Origin: Methylomarinum sp050304855
GTDB taxonomy: Bacteria; Pseudomonadota; Gammaproteobacteria; Methylococcales; Methylomonadaceae
Assembly (NCBI GenBank): GCA_050304855.1
Contig: JBNLEI010000133.1
Span: forward strand, 1-18,779
Length of the DNA: 18,779 nucleotides
Direction of reading: 5' to 3'
Each line of letters starts with the position of its first letter. The first letter of the stretch is position 1. The notes under the pieces were generated by a model. The model was not told where the DNA came from. It worked only from the letters and a program-made list of their open reading frames with translations, and ran no database searches. Positions 1 through 7,483 of the stretch are shown in pieces. The translations under genes and the position numbers were made by a program.

Positions 1-2027
1 GAGACGTTCAGCGTCTGCAGAAAAAACTGCCGGACCTGGATCTCGCCGACGTTGAATTGCGTGAAGCCGTCGAGCGCGTGTTGGCATTTCCGGCAGTCGC
101 CGATAAGAGTTTCTTGATCCATATCGGCGACCGCTCGGTGACCGGCTTGGTGGCCCGCGATCAATTGGTCGGTCCTTGGCAGGTGCCGGTGGCCGACGTC
201 GGAGTCACTGCTTCCGGCTTCAATGCATATACCGGCGAAGCGATGGCAATGGGCGAACGTACGCCGCTGGCTCTAATCGACGGTCCGGCATCCGGCCGCA
301 TGGCGATAGGCGAAGCCTTGACGAATTTGGCTGCCGCGCGTATCGCTAACTTAAACGACGTCAAATTGTCCGCCAACTGGATGGCAGCTTGCGGAGCGCC
401 GGGCGAAGACGCCGATTTGTTCGACACGGTCAAGGCGGTCGGCATGGAACTCTGCCCGCAGTTAGGATTGGCGATACCGGTCGGGAAGGATTCCTTGTCG
501 ATGAAAACGGTTTGGAAGGACGATGCCGGCGACAAGAACATGACCGCGCCGTTGTCTTTGATCATCACCGCCTTTGCGCCGGTGGCCGACGTCAGGCTAA
601 CCTTGACGCCGGAGCTAAAAGCCGAAGATAGCGTTTTGCTGCTGATCGACTTGGGGCAGGGTAAAAATCGCCTCGGGGGTTCGGTGTTGGCGCAAGTCTA
701 CAATCGATTGGGTAACGTTGCCCCCGATCTGGACGATCCGGCCTTGTTCAAGCGTTTTTTCGACACTATTCAGAAGCTTAATGAAAAGGGTTTGATTCTG
801 GCCTATCACGACCGGGCCGACGGTGGTTTGCTGGCAACGGTAGCCGAAATGCTGTTCGCTGGCCGCAAGGGTATCGATTTGGATATTTCGGAGTTGGGCG
901 ACGACGTCTTGGCGGCATTATTCAACGAGGAATTGGGTGCGGTCATCCAAGTACGTGCCGGCGATTTGAGCCAAGTTGCCCGCGTGCTCGACCAAGCGGG
1001 ATTGGACGATTTTAGTTTCCGAATCGGCGAAGTCGTGCCCGGCCAAGCACTGCGCATACGCCGTGGAGATCAAGAACTTTACCGGGCGGATAGGGCAGAG
1101 TCACAGCAAACTTGGTCGGAGGTCAGTTATCGCATGCAGGCCTTGCGCGATAACCCCGATTGCGCACGCCAGCAATTCGAACGCATCGCCGACGACAACG
1201 ATCCCGGCTTGTCCGTATTCTTGACTTACGCTATTAACGAAGATCTTAGTACCCGCTTTGCGGGTCAGGATAAACCTAAAGTCGCGATTCTAAGGGAGCA
1301 GGGCGTCAACGGCCACGTCGAAATGGCGGCCGCCTTCGATAGAGCCGGTTTCCAGGCGCTCGACGTGCATATGACCGACATTATATCCGGCAGGGTCAGC
1401 TTGAGCGCATTCACCGGTCTCGTCGCTTGCGGCGGTTTTTCATACGGCGACGTATTGGGCGCCGGCGGCGGTTGGGCCAAATCCATTTTATTCAACGCTA
1501 ATGCCAGAGAGGAATTTGCGGCTTTTTTCAAACGTTCGGATACTTTCGGACTCGGCGTCTGCAACGGGTGCCAGATGATGTCCGGGTTGAAGGAAATCAT
1601 TCCCGGTGCGGATCATTGGCCGGCCTTTAAACGTAACGATTCCGAACAATTCGAAGCCCGGGTGGCAATGGTTAAAATTCAGCCTTCGCCGTCGATTTTC
1701 TTTGCCGGTATGGAAGGTTCGATGATGCCAGTTGTCGTCGCTCACGGCGAGGGACGCGCCGAATTTTCCGGTAAACCGGAGCACGCTTCCGTTGTGCTCA
1801 GTTATGTCGATAACTACGGACAAGTGACGACCGCTTTCCCGGCCAATCCGAACGGTTCACCGCTCGGTATCACCGGCTTAACGACGATCGACGGACGTTT
1901 CACCATCATGATGCCGCATCCCGAGCGTTGTTTCAGAACGCTTCAGAATTCTTGGCATCCTGACGATTGGGCGGAAGACGGTGCCTGGATGCGGATGTTT
2001 CGAAACGCCAGAGTTTGGGTGGGTTGA
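1..2027 (+). CDS. purL: Phosphoribosylformylglycinamidine synthase (FGAM synthetase), C-terminal part
   Basis: The 5' end lies outside the window and the reading frame is open from base 3. The product uses ATP and glutamine to convert FGAR to FGAM, the fourth step of de novo purine synthesis, in the cytoplasm. About 674 residues are present, roughly the second half of the ~1300-residue long-form enzyme. The stretch FNAYTGEAMAMGERTP and, further on, CPQLGLAIPVGKDSLSMKT match the FGAM synthase catalytic domains. From about base 1270 a class I glutamine amidotransferase domain follows, with the nucleophile Cys in GVCNGCQMM (codon 1560-1562) and the His and Glu of PHPERCF (codons 1917-1919 and 1923-1925). 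All the catalytic residues that can be seen are intact. The TTG at base 57 is an internal Leu codon and not a start. The gene ends without an obvious T-tailed hairpin. It is more GC-rich than the genes from about 2.6 to 6 kb. Confidence 0.98.
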   Translation, partial: DVQRLQKKLPDLDLADVELREAVERVLAFPAVADKSFLIHIGDRSVTGLVARDQLVGPWQVPVADVGVTASGFNAYTGEAMAMGERTPLALIDGPASGRMAIGEALTNLAAARIANLNDVKLSANWMAACGAPGEDADLFDTVKAVGMELCPQLGLAIPVGKDSLSMKTVWKDDAGDKNMTAPLSLIITAFAPVADVRLTLTPELKAEDSVLLLIDLGQGKNRLGGSVLAQVYNRLGNVAPDLDDPALFKRFFDTIQKLNEKGLILAYHDRADGGLLATVAEMLFAGRKGIDLDISELGDDVLAALFNEELGAVIQVRAGDLSQVARVLDQAGLDDFSFRIGEVVPGQALRIRRGDQELYRADRAESQQTWSEVSYRMQALRDNPDCARQQFERIADDNDPGLSVFLTYAINEDLSTRFAGQDKPKVAILREQGVNGHVEMAAAFDRAGFQALDVHMTDIISGRVSLSAFTGLVACGGFSYGDVLGAGGGWAKSILFNANAREEFAAFFKRSDTFGLGVCNGCQMMSGLKEIIPGADHWPAFKRNDSEQFEARVAMVKIQPSPSIFFAGMEGSMMPVVVAHGEGRAEFSGKPEHASVVLSYVDNYGQVTTAFPANPNGSPLGITGLTTIDGRFTIMMPHPERCFRTLQNSWHPDDWAEDGAWMRMFRNARVWVG

Positions 2028-2128
2028 AATTTAAAAAATCGATGCCATATTAACCGGTAAGAAAGCTTTCCCAAGGTTTGAACAGGGCGGTCGGAATGGC
2101 CGATTGCCCCTTTCTGAGAACATGATTA

Positions 2129-2166
2129 ATATTTGTTCCGGCAAAACCGGACTGGAGGAAAATATG
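2129..2166 (+). promoter_or_regulatory. Candidate RNA thermometer in the hsp20 leader (SD and start-codon occlusion)
   Basis: In the transcript, 2129-2138 (AUAUUUGUUC) can pair with 2157-2165 (GGAAAAUAU), with only G2135 bulged and one G-U pair. This buries part of the Shine-Dalgarno GGAGG (2154-2158) and the AU of the start codon at 2164. Inside it, 2139-2141 can pair with 2147-2149 around a CAAAA loop. An alternative register puts UUGUUC opposite GGAGGA with a G-G opposition. That resembles the ROSE-type thermometers known upstream of small heat-shock genes, whose anti-SD segment is UYGCU. The pairing is read directly from the sequence; the thermosensor role is inference. Confidence 0.45.
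2154..2159 (+). promoter_or_regulatory. Ribosome binding site that fixes the hsp20 start
   Basis: GGAGGA lies just upstream of the ATG at 2164. It selects this start over an in-frame TTG at 2104, whose extra 20 residues do not look like an Hsp20 N-terminus. Confidence 0.8.
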
Positions 2167-2601
2167 GCTATTACACGTTACGAACCCTGGAATTTGTTGA
2201 ACCAACTACAACGCGAATTGGAGCGCATGCATGAAGGCGATACCGAAGGCGGTTCGATCGCCACAGCACAATGGACGCCGGCCGTCGACATCAAGGAAGA
2301 AACCGATCGTTTCGTATTACACGCCGATATACCGGGCGTTAAACCGGAAGATATCGATGTGAGCATGGAAGACGGTGTTCTGACGATCAAAGGCGAAAAA
2401 GAAAGCGAATCCAAAACCGAAAAAGAAGGTTATAAGCGCATCGAACGTTCCTTCGGTTCTTTCTATCGACGCTTTAGCCTGCCGGATACGGCAGATGCTG
2501 AAGGCATCAGCGCCAAATCCAAGAACGGCGTGTTGGAAATCATCATTCCGAAACGGGAAGCGGTCAAGCCGAAAAAAATCAGTGTTGCGGCTGAGGAGTA
2601 A
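2164..2601 (+). CDS. Small heat-shock protein, Hsp20/alpha-crystallin family
   Basis: A 145-residue ATP-independent holdase chaperone expected in the cytoplasm, where such proteins form oligomers and keep unfolding proteins soluble for DnaK/ClpB. The N-terminal arm (MAITRYEPWNLLNQLQRELERM) is typical of the class A bacterial family. The alpha-crystallin domain covers roughly residues 38-135, with WTPAVDIKEETDRFVLHADIPG, then VKPEDIDVSMEDGVLTIKGE and the closing GVLEIIIPK. The C-terminal tail ends KKISVAAEE, and KKISV is close to the I-x-I/V oligomerisation motif. The ATG at 2164 follows a strong GGAGGA. The leader can fold over this ribosome binding site (separate entry), suggesting heat-controlled translation. 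The gene is monocistronic and closed by a clear terminator. I found no convincing sigma-32 promoter. The symbol is left blank because several hsp20 paralogues exist in related bacteria. Confidence 0.95.
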   Translation: MAITRYEPWNLLNQLQRELERMHEGDTEGGSIATAQWTPAVDIKEETDRFVLHADIPGVKPEDIDVSMEDGVLTIKGEKESESKTEKEGYKRIERSFGSFYRRFSLPDTADAEGISAKSKNGVLEIIIPKREAVKPKKISVAAEE

Positions 2602-2604
2602 TGG

Positions 2605-2631
2605 AAAACGGAGCCTTCGGGCTCCGTTTTT
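2605..2631 (+). terminator. Rho-independent terminator of hsp20
   Basis: A perfect 11-bp stem (2605-2615 with 2620-2630) closed by a TTCG tetraloop, with A-rich and T-rich flanks, begins four bases after the hsp20 stop codon. The A/T flanks would let it work on both strands. Confidence 0.93.
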
Positions 2632-2841
2632 ATATGATTGAAGATCTAGGTATTGACCGGGAATGACTGCTTGGACGCCGATATAATTGGAGAGTACTTC
2701 AATTCACTTTTAAAATTATCGTCGATACACTACGCTCAGAATGAATATGAACGATGCGCGCCAATTTTGTGTTTGATTATTTCAAAATGAAGTAGCGCTA
2801 CAACCATTCTCAAGTTTTCCTACTGTTTACAGCGCAAGCAA

Positions 2842-4041
2842 CTAAAAAATCAGCAAAATATCTCCGCCCATCAGCCATTGTTGATTCTGACTGTCGTCGT
2901 CGAATACCGCCACTCCATTTTTATCGGCCCAATCATACCTAATTTCCGGTCGAAAACGGATCCATGGAGAAGGTTCCCAGTTCAACCCGAAAGTGACATT
3001 ATAGTAACTGGCAGCCTCATTTAACACTCTGCCACCATCATCATCCCGGAACCACTCAAACCTCAAGCCGAAACTTACCTGCGGGTTTACATCGTAAAAC
3101 AAATATTGGCTGAGTCCGTACCATTGTTGTAGACGATTCGAAGCCGTTCCATGCTCTTCAAAGCCCAGATCATGTTGAAAGCGATAACGCCATTGTTCAC
3201 TCAATTGTTGTTCGACAATTAATGTATACATCGTATGATTATTAGAGTGTCTGGAGACGTCGCCGCTGCTCGCCGCTAGTGACATTAGGGTTTCCTCGTT
3301 GTCACTATGCCAAACGATATTACCAAGAAAATTCCACCGCGAGTAATCTTTTGAAAAATTATCCCATCCTAAAACACCACCTCCGCTGACACTCAAATGA
3401 TCGTCGAGTGAGTATTCGAATAAAGCGCCGGTATGGGTAAAAGGCTCAACCGGCATGACATAGGTGTGCGAAGTAAAGAAATTGTTGGGGGATGCTACCG
3501 ATTCGCTACCTAACAACGAGTAAAAATGCCCAAATTGTAATGTCAGTCCGTTGCCAACCGGTGCGTATACCGTTACGAAGGCTTGTGGTATGGCTAGGTC
3601 GTAAAAACGGAAATCGTTTTCACTGATGAGTTCGTCATCCAGGCCAGTCGCCTGTGTGAAACGGGCATCAGTACCTAACATAACATCGACCCTTCCGCCC
3701 ATATCCCAATGATCTAGCTTGGTTAATTCGGATTGCCAAAATAGATTAAATTGGTTGAGATGGAACTCGTTGGCGCGGTCGTTAAACTTGACCGGTCCGT
3801 TCATGCGGTTTTCCGGTTGGCTTGGGTTGTAATAAATACCGGCCGATGCCCAGCCTCCTACATCAATATCAAATTGCCTCAAATTAAGACTTTCTGATAA
3901 AGAGGTACCGGTTAGCTCACACCAAAAACCGGCAAGTTGCTCTGATGCTGCTGTGGATTGAACGAACCTTGTACCAAAAATATCGAGACAGAGAATAGAG
4001 GAAAAGGCTTCATTTATTTGTCCGCAATAGAAAGTAAACAT
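2842..4041 (-). CDS. Outer-membrane beta-barrel (porin-like, BBP2/OmpL-like) with a disturbed N-terminus
   Basis: The ATG at 4041 follows AAAGGAAG on the minus strand and gives 399 residues. From about residue 55 the protein reads as alternating amphipathic beta strands with many Trp, Tyr and Asp: FDIDVGGWASAGIYYNP, then GGRVDVMLGTDARF, LTLQFGHFYSLLG and FFTSHTYVMPVEPFTHTG. It ends WLMGGDILLIF, and a terminal Phe is the usual outer-membrane assembly signal. This pattern fits the putative beta-barrel porin-2 (BBP2, PF07642) group; the substrate is unknown. Oddly, the in-frame N-terminus (MFTFYCGQINEAF...) has no basic start or signal peptide, although TAAS-E near residue 34 looks like a signal peptidase site. 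The overlapping frame from 4013 encodes MKPFPLFSVSIFLV, which does look like the start of a signal peptide. A one-base deletion or sequencing error is therefore suspected. The ORF track's earlier start at 4110 adds residues with no support. Barrel assignment is firm; intactness is doubtful. Confidence 0.75.
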   Translation of the reverse strand: MFTFYCGQINEAFSSILCLDIFGTRFVQSTAASEQLAGFWCELTGTSLSESLNLRQFDIDVGGWASAGIYYNPSQPENRMNGPVKFNDRANEFHLNQFNLFWQSELTKLDHWDMGGRVDVMLGTDARFTQATGLDDELISENDFRFYDLAIPQAFVTVYAPVGNGLTLQFGHFYSLLGSESVASPNNFFTSHTYVMPVEPFTHTGALFEYSLDDHLSVSGGGVLGWDNFSKDYSRWNFLGNIVWHSDNEETLMSLAASSGDVSRHSNNHTMYTLIVEQQLSEQWRYRFQHDLGFEEHGTASNRLQQWYGLSQYLFYDVNPQVSFGLRFEWFRDDDGGRVLNEAASYYNVTFGLNWEPSPWIRFRPEIRYDWADKNGVAVFDDDSQNQQWLMGGDILLIF

Positions 4042-4395
4042 TTTACTTCCTTTCAACTCAAAAACCGTACATATCGATGGGTAAGTGATAATGTCTAATA
4101 AAACTATCATTCCTAGATTTGAAAAGGATTAATAGTATGAGCAGAAAACAGTAGACGACTTTAGATGCTCTGTAAACAGCAGAATACCACTGACCTCAAA
4201 TGGTTTTGGTTGAGTGCTCTAAAAATAGCGTTGGATGTCATTTAAAAATGCGAAAATGGGTAAGCATTTTGTTTATGAAAATACTAACCGTCGAAGTTCG
4301 ACGGCCGTCTCAACGAATATTGCAGTAGAACTTTGGAAACTAGCCCGAGGGTTACATTTAAAAAGTAGCCATTTAGAATTATTTACCGCCCTAAG
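4042..4395. other. 354-base intergenic region between divergent porin-like and transporter genes
   Basis: AT-rich, with no ORF that looks coding. It must carry the promoters of both flanking genes, but no convincing -35/-10 pair was found for either. It holds a perfect 8-bp-arm inverted repeat at 4288-4304 (CCGTCGAA, a central G, TTCGACGG), which could be an operator as no T-tract follows it. It also holds a 7-bp inverted repeat AAAATGC/GCATTTT near 4246-4271, and CTGTAAACAG at 4170-4179, the inverted partner of CTGTTTACAG at 2823-2832. Confidence 0.55.
4288..4304. repeat. Perfect 17-bp palindrome upstream of the transporter gene
   Basis: Eight-base arms CCGTCGAA and TTCGACGG flank a single G, about 90 bases before the ATG at 4396. 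It could be a repressor operator or an RNA hairpin; nothing else identifies the binding factor. Confidence 0.5.
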
Positions 4396-5262
4396 ATGAA
4401 TAAAAATCCTCTATTGCTTTTCGGTGTGATTGTTTTCGGTTTTACTTTCAACCAAGGCCATCAGTATTCCTATCTGATTAAATATTTAATCATGGTAATG
4501 CTGTTTTTCCCGTTTTTATCGGCATCTTTCCCGAAAGATAAACGGGTTTACCTTCACGTTTTATCGATATTTATTGCGATGGTTGTTATATCTGCGGTGT
4601 CCTACGGTTTATTTGTTAGTTGGGAACCAACGGTTGCAACAGTGGCATTTTTGGTCGCCGTCACACCCACCGCGACTGCAGCGCCGGTAGTGATCGATTT
4701 TATAAAGAAAGACGTGGATTACGTGATTTCAGCAGTTGTGATCACAAATTGTTTGGTGGCATTGCTTCTTCCTTTTTTTCTTCCCAAGATGATGCCCATA
4801 GAAAGCGAACTATCGAGCCGGAATATCCTTATTTCGACACTGGCCGTGGTTCTGATTCCGTTATTTTTGGCTCAGATCCTCAAAAATACTTCTGATAAAT
4901 TTACGAGGGCGCTGCTATCGAAGAAAGAAGTCTCTTTTTATATTTGGTTATTAGTATTATATTTGGCGACGTCAAAGGCCTCTGCCTATTTATTTAACAG
5001 TGAAATTTCTTATTGGGCCGTTTGTGAAATAGCCATTGTCTCGCTGGTTATATGTATCGTTAATTTTGTGGTCGGAAGACTTATAGGAGGACGCGGTCAT
5101 GCTATCGAAGCGAGTCAATCGTTGGGGCAAAAAAACACCATGTTGATGGCGTGGGTTGCTTTAGAATATATAAGTCCGTTTGCGGTACTGGGGCCCGTGT
5201 TTTATTTGATCTATCAAAATATTTATAACTCTTTCCTATTAGCTAAAAGGCACCAAAATTAG
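4396..5262 (+). CDS. Bile acid:sodium symporter (BASS/SBF)-like integral membrane transporter
   Basis: A 288-residue, very hydrophobic protein with about 10 predicted transmembrane helices (roughly residues 4-20, 26-45, 50-72, 76-95, 107-126, 144-162, 179-198, 206-228 and two in 245-282). TPTATAAPVVIDFIKKDVDY followed by a helix with NCLVALLLPFF resembles the first crossover region of the BASS superfamily. SQSLGQKNTMLMAWVALEY resembles the second, where GxQN-type residues bind Na+ in characterised members. It is expected to be an inner-membrane, probably Na+-coupled, carrier of an organic anion; the substrate cannot be told. There is an in-frame stop at 4366 and no alternative start codon between it and the ATG. 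No good Shine-Dalgarno precedes the ATG, so expression may be low. It stands alone, converging on the next gene 19 bp away. Family assignment is fairly good; function is open. Confidence 0.7.
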   Translation: MNKNPLLLFGVIVFGFTFNQGHQYSYLIKYLIMVMLFFPFLSASFPKDKRVYLHVLSIFIAMVVISAVSYGLFVSWEPTVATVAFLVAVTPTATAAPVVIDFIKKDVDYVISAVVITNCLVALLLPFFLPKMMPIESELSSRNILISTLAVVLIPLFLAQILKNTSDKFTRALLSKKEVSFYIWLLVLYLATSKASAYLFNSEISYWAVCEIAIVSLVICIVNFVVGRLIGGRGHAIEASQSLGQKNTMLMAWVALEYISPFAVLGPVFYLIYQNIYNSFLLAKRHQN

Positions 5263-5281
5263 AAAATAAGTCTTTTATCCG

Positions 5282-5824
5282 CTATTTCTCAATTTTTTGT
5301 TGGAATAACTTTTTGGAAAGGGAATTCAAAGCCACTAAAAAGTTCCCCTGATACAACCCGACAATAAATGACACGATTGCGAGAAATAATTTGTGTTTGG
5401 ACCCAAACTCGTCAAGCGTAAGATCAAAATACCATAGGCCGACGATAAATAAGCCGGCTCCGATAATACCCAAAAAACCGCTTGTTAAAATCCGTTGGCC
5501 ATAAAGCCATACATCAATTTCGTTCGGATAACGTAAAATCTCGGGATTCGGTTTGGCCTTTTCCCGCTCGAGTTCATTCAATTCCTTGTCTTTGCCTAGA
5601 AAAATGGATGAAGCAATTGTTGCGCCTAATGCGGCCCAAAAAAAGAGTTGTACCAAAAACCCCATTTTCTTGCCGAAATAATATTCCAGAGCGCTTTCGA
5701 TTGGTCGGAGGTTAATGAACAGCAGGAATAGCGCTTCAAGTATAAAAGCTGCAGAAAGCAAGATGACGATGGTTCGATAATATTTAGGATGACCCTTTAA
5801 CGGATCATTTTCTTTTCCGGACAT
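5282..5824 (-). CDS. Four-helix membrane protein of unknown function
   Basis: 180 residues, preceded by GGAGG with suitable spacing to the ATG at 5824 (minus strand). I do not recognise a family. A charged N-terminus (MSGKENDPLKGHPKYYR) leads into helix 1 (about 18-38). Helix 2 is about 56-76, followed by a charged loop rich in Lys and Glu (about 78-95, GKDKELNELEREKAK). Helices 3 and 4 are about 113-132 and 144-166, and the tail is basic (SKKLFQQKIEK). An even helix count with both ends charged suggests N-in/C-in topology in the inner membrane. No catalytic motif or cysteine pair is visible. It converges with the BASS-like gene and has 241 non-coding bases upstream. Nothing in the context gives its job. 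Confidence 0.75.
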   Translation of the reverse strand: MSGKENDPLKGHPKYYRTIVILLSAAFILEALFLLFINLRPIESALEYYFGKKMGFLVQLFFWAALGATIASSIFLGKDKELNELEREKAKPNPEILRYPNEIDVWLYGQRILTSGFLGIIGAGLFIVGLWYFDLTLDEFGSKHKLFLAIVSFIVGLYQGNFLVALNSLSKKLFQQKIEK

Positions 5825-6038
5825 ACAACCTCCAAATTAAGGGATGGATAAAAGTTTGTAGTCGATGGGGGCCAGCATTTATAACCATTGTCTAATCAAT
5901 ATGAAAACAGACGGCGGCCGACAGATGCGTTGTCGATTTGTTTTCTTGCTAGCCGCGGAAAGGCGTTTACCAATGCCAATAATGCATTGATTAAACCACA
6001 CGAAAATAAAGAGAAAAAGTAAAAAGTGACGGATAAAG

Positions 6039-6065
6039 TTCAGAATTAATAGCGACTATTCTGAA
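6039..6065 (-). terminator. Possible weak terminator or hairpin after the DUF2835 gene
   Basis: TTCAGAAT (6039-6046) and ATTCTGAA (6058-6065) form a perfect 8-bp stem with an 11-base loop, directly abutting the stop codon of the minus-strand DUF2835 gene. Downstream on that strand the sequence is pyrimidine- and T-rich but lacks an immediate T-tract, so termination is uncertain. Confidence 0.4.
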
Positions 6066-6290
6066 TCAACCTAATTTTCTTATTTCGACAAATTTGTATT
6101 GCTCGGTCAATTTCATTTCAAAATAACCGCTAATCCCGTCTTTGGTTAAGAAGGGTTGAATATTTCCGGCCGGGAAATCGATGATGCGTCCGTCTTCGGC
6201 CTTTACCCGGACAGTTTTGCTGACGCCCTGGTAAACGCTGAGATAACGGTCGTAACTGATGTTTAAACGAAAACGGATAAACTGGTGCAT
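6066..6290 (-). CDS. DUF2835 family protein
   Basis: A 74-residue protein of unknown function matching the DUF2835 pattern: an N-terminal FRLNISYDRYLSVYQG, a middle VRVKAEDGRIIDFPAGNIQPFLTKDGI and an end GYFEMKLTEQYKFVEIRKL. The predicted fold is a small all-beta domain, as expected of a cytoplasmic regulator or binding protein, but no role is established that I know of. I chose the ATG at 6290. A longer reading from a TTG at 6320 would have to translate the htpX terminator hairpin (YAGLSPAFF) and adds residues outside the family. The ATG sits directly after the T-tract of that terminator, with no Shine-Dalgarno, so expression may depend on read-through or on a promoter inside htpX. It is 39 bases downstream of htpX on the same strand. 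Confidence 0.85.
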   Translation of the reverse strand: MHQFIRFRLNISYDRYLSVYQGVSKTVRVKAEDGRIIDFPAGNIQPFLTKDGISGYFEMKLTEQYKFVEIRKLG

Positions 6291-6315
6291 AAAAAACGCC
6301 GGCGATAAGCCGGCG
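6291..6315 (-). terminator. Rho-independent terminator of htpX, abutting the DUF2835 start
   Basis: On the minus strand, CGCCGGC (6315-6309), loop TTATC, GCCGGCG (6303-6297) and a run of six T (6296-6291) form a strong GC-rich terminator starting 15 bases after the htpX stop. The next base after the T-run begins the ATG of the DUF2835 gene. Confidence 0.92.
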
Positions 6316-6329
6316 TACAAGAAAGGATA

Positions 6330-7205
6330 TTAACGCATGTTTTGCAATGCGGCGATACGTTCTTCCAGAGGCGGATGGCTCATAAACAATCTTTGCATGC
6401 CACCGCCGTTGATGCCGAAAGCGGCCAGCTGACCCGGTAAATCCTGAGGATTGTGGGCTCTTTGCAAGGCTCGCAGTGCGCCGATCATTTTATCTCTGCC
6501 GGCCAGTTTAGCGCCGCCTGCATCGGCGCGGTATTCTCGGTAACGCGAGAACCACATGACCAGCATTGAAGCCAGTATCGACAATACGATTTGCATGACC
6601 ATTTGCGTCACATAATAGGCCGGGCCGTAGCCACGTTCGGTCTTGAAAACAACGCGATCGACAAAATGTCCAATGACGGTTGCGAAGAAATAAACGAACG
6701 TATTCACGACGCCTTGCATCAACGCCATAGTGACCATATCGCCGTTGGCGACATGGCTGATTTCATGACCGACAACCGCTTCAACTTCATCGGCGTCCAT
6801 GTTTTGCAGTAGGCCGGTGCTGACTGCGACCAACGCATTGTTTCGATTCATGCCGGTGGCAAAGGCATTGGGTTCGGGCGTCTGGAAAATACCGACTTCA
6901 GGCACGCCGATACCGGCCTGTCTGGCCTGTTGGGAAACGATATTCAGCAACCATTGTTCGGTCTGGTTTTGCGGCCGTTCGATGACATGCACGCCCATAG
7001 CTCGCTTGGCGGACCACTTGGACATGGCCAGCGAAATAACTGAGCCGGTCATGCCGATAATCGCGGACATCACTAACAAAGCATCCAGATTGAGATTAAC
7101 GCCTTGAGCATCAAGTGTGCTTCGTAATCCGAGCAGGTTGAAAATAATACTGATGACAACCAGGATTGCTGCGTTTGTCGCCAGAAACAAAAGTATTCTC
7201 ATCAT
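6330..7205 (-). CDS. htpX: Membrane zinc metalloprotease HtpX (M48 family)
   Basis: 291 residues, close to the 293 of E. coli HtpX. It is an inner-membrane zinc protease that, in E. coli, works with FtsH to remove misfolded membrane proteins. Visible features are two N-terminal helices (about 4-24 and 42-60), the zinc motif HEISH (147-151) and the third ligand Glu224 in REYRAD. Two more helices lie at about 164-184 and 203-222. EPNAFATG (111-118) and GLRSTLDAQGVNL are family signatures. The start MMRILLF equals the E. coli form (MMRIALF); AAAGGG lies about 10 bases upstream. A sigma-70-like promoter lies at 7239-7267 and a strong terminator follows. All catalytic residues are present, so the enzyme should be active. 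It is divergent from the sugar dehydrogenase gene. Confidence 0.97.
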   Translation of the reverse strand: MMRILLFLATNAAILVVISIIFNLLGLRSTLDAQGVNLNLDALLVMSAIIGMTGSVISLAMSKWSAKRAMGVHVIERPQNQTEQWLLNIVSQQARQAGIGVPEVGIFQTPEPNAFATGMNRNNALVAVSTGLLQNMDADEVEAVVGHEISHVANGDMVTMALMQGVVNTFVYFFATVIGHFVDRVVFKTERGYGPAYYVTQMVMQIVLSILASMLVMWFSRYREYRADAGGAKLAGRDKMIGALRALQRAHNPQDLPGQLAAFGINGGGMQRLFMSHPPLEERIAALQNMR

Positions 7206-7238
7206 GTTGGTTAACCCTTTGGTTTAATAGTTATTGCA

Positions 7239-7267
7239 AATATAAGGATGCGAATGATCAAATTCAA
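7239..7267 (-). promoter_or_regulatory. htpX: Sigma-70-like promoter of htpX
   Basis: On the minus strand TTGAAT (7267-7262) and TATATT (7244-7239) are separated by exactly 17 bases, giving a leader of about 27 bases before the htpX ATG. Four of six -35 and five of six -10 positions match consensus. The call rests on pattern only. Confidence 0.6.
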
Positions 7268-7483
7268 CTGATAGAGTGTTAAGATTGATAAAAGTTTAAA
7301 TAACGATGAACAATTTCCTGGTTGCATTCGTGTTTAGTCGGCAAGACACTGTGCGAATATCGCGTGCCGCTTTAAAAAGAAGGTTCTTGCGGTAGCCGGT
7401 GTTGCGATCCAAATCAGAAGTAACCGGGATAATCGCTTGTGGTTTGTAAAAAACTATCAATTTTTATTTCACGAGGTTGCCAA

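Noticed and set aside
161..568. Long minus-strand open frame inside purL
   Set aside because: Shadow of purL: it has no ribosome site and no domain, and the plus-strand gene is certain.
1265..1823. Two overlapping minus-strand frames inside purL
   Set aside because: Antisense shadows of the glutamine amidotransferase domain with no gene-like features.
2076..2115. Sigma-32-like promoter upstream of hsp20 (TTTGAA and CCCC)
   Set aside because: TTTGAA (2077-2082) and CCCC (2107-2110) are 24 bases apart, too far for a sigma-32 promoter, and the -10 lacks the usual CCCCAT-T form.
2823..4179. CTGTTTACAG/CTGTAAACAG inverted repeats as ends of a mobile element
   Set aside because: Only about ten bases long, with no recombinase or target duplication seen; the low-level note is kept in the block finding.
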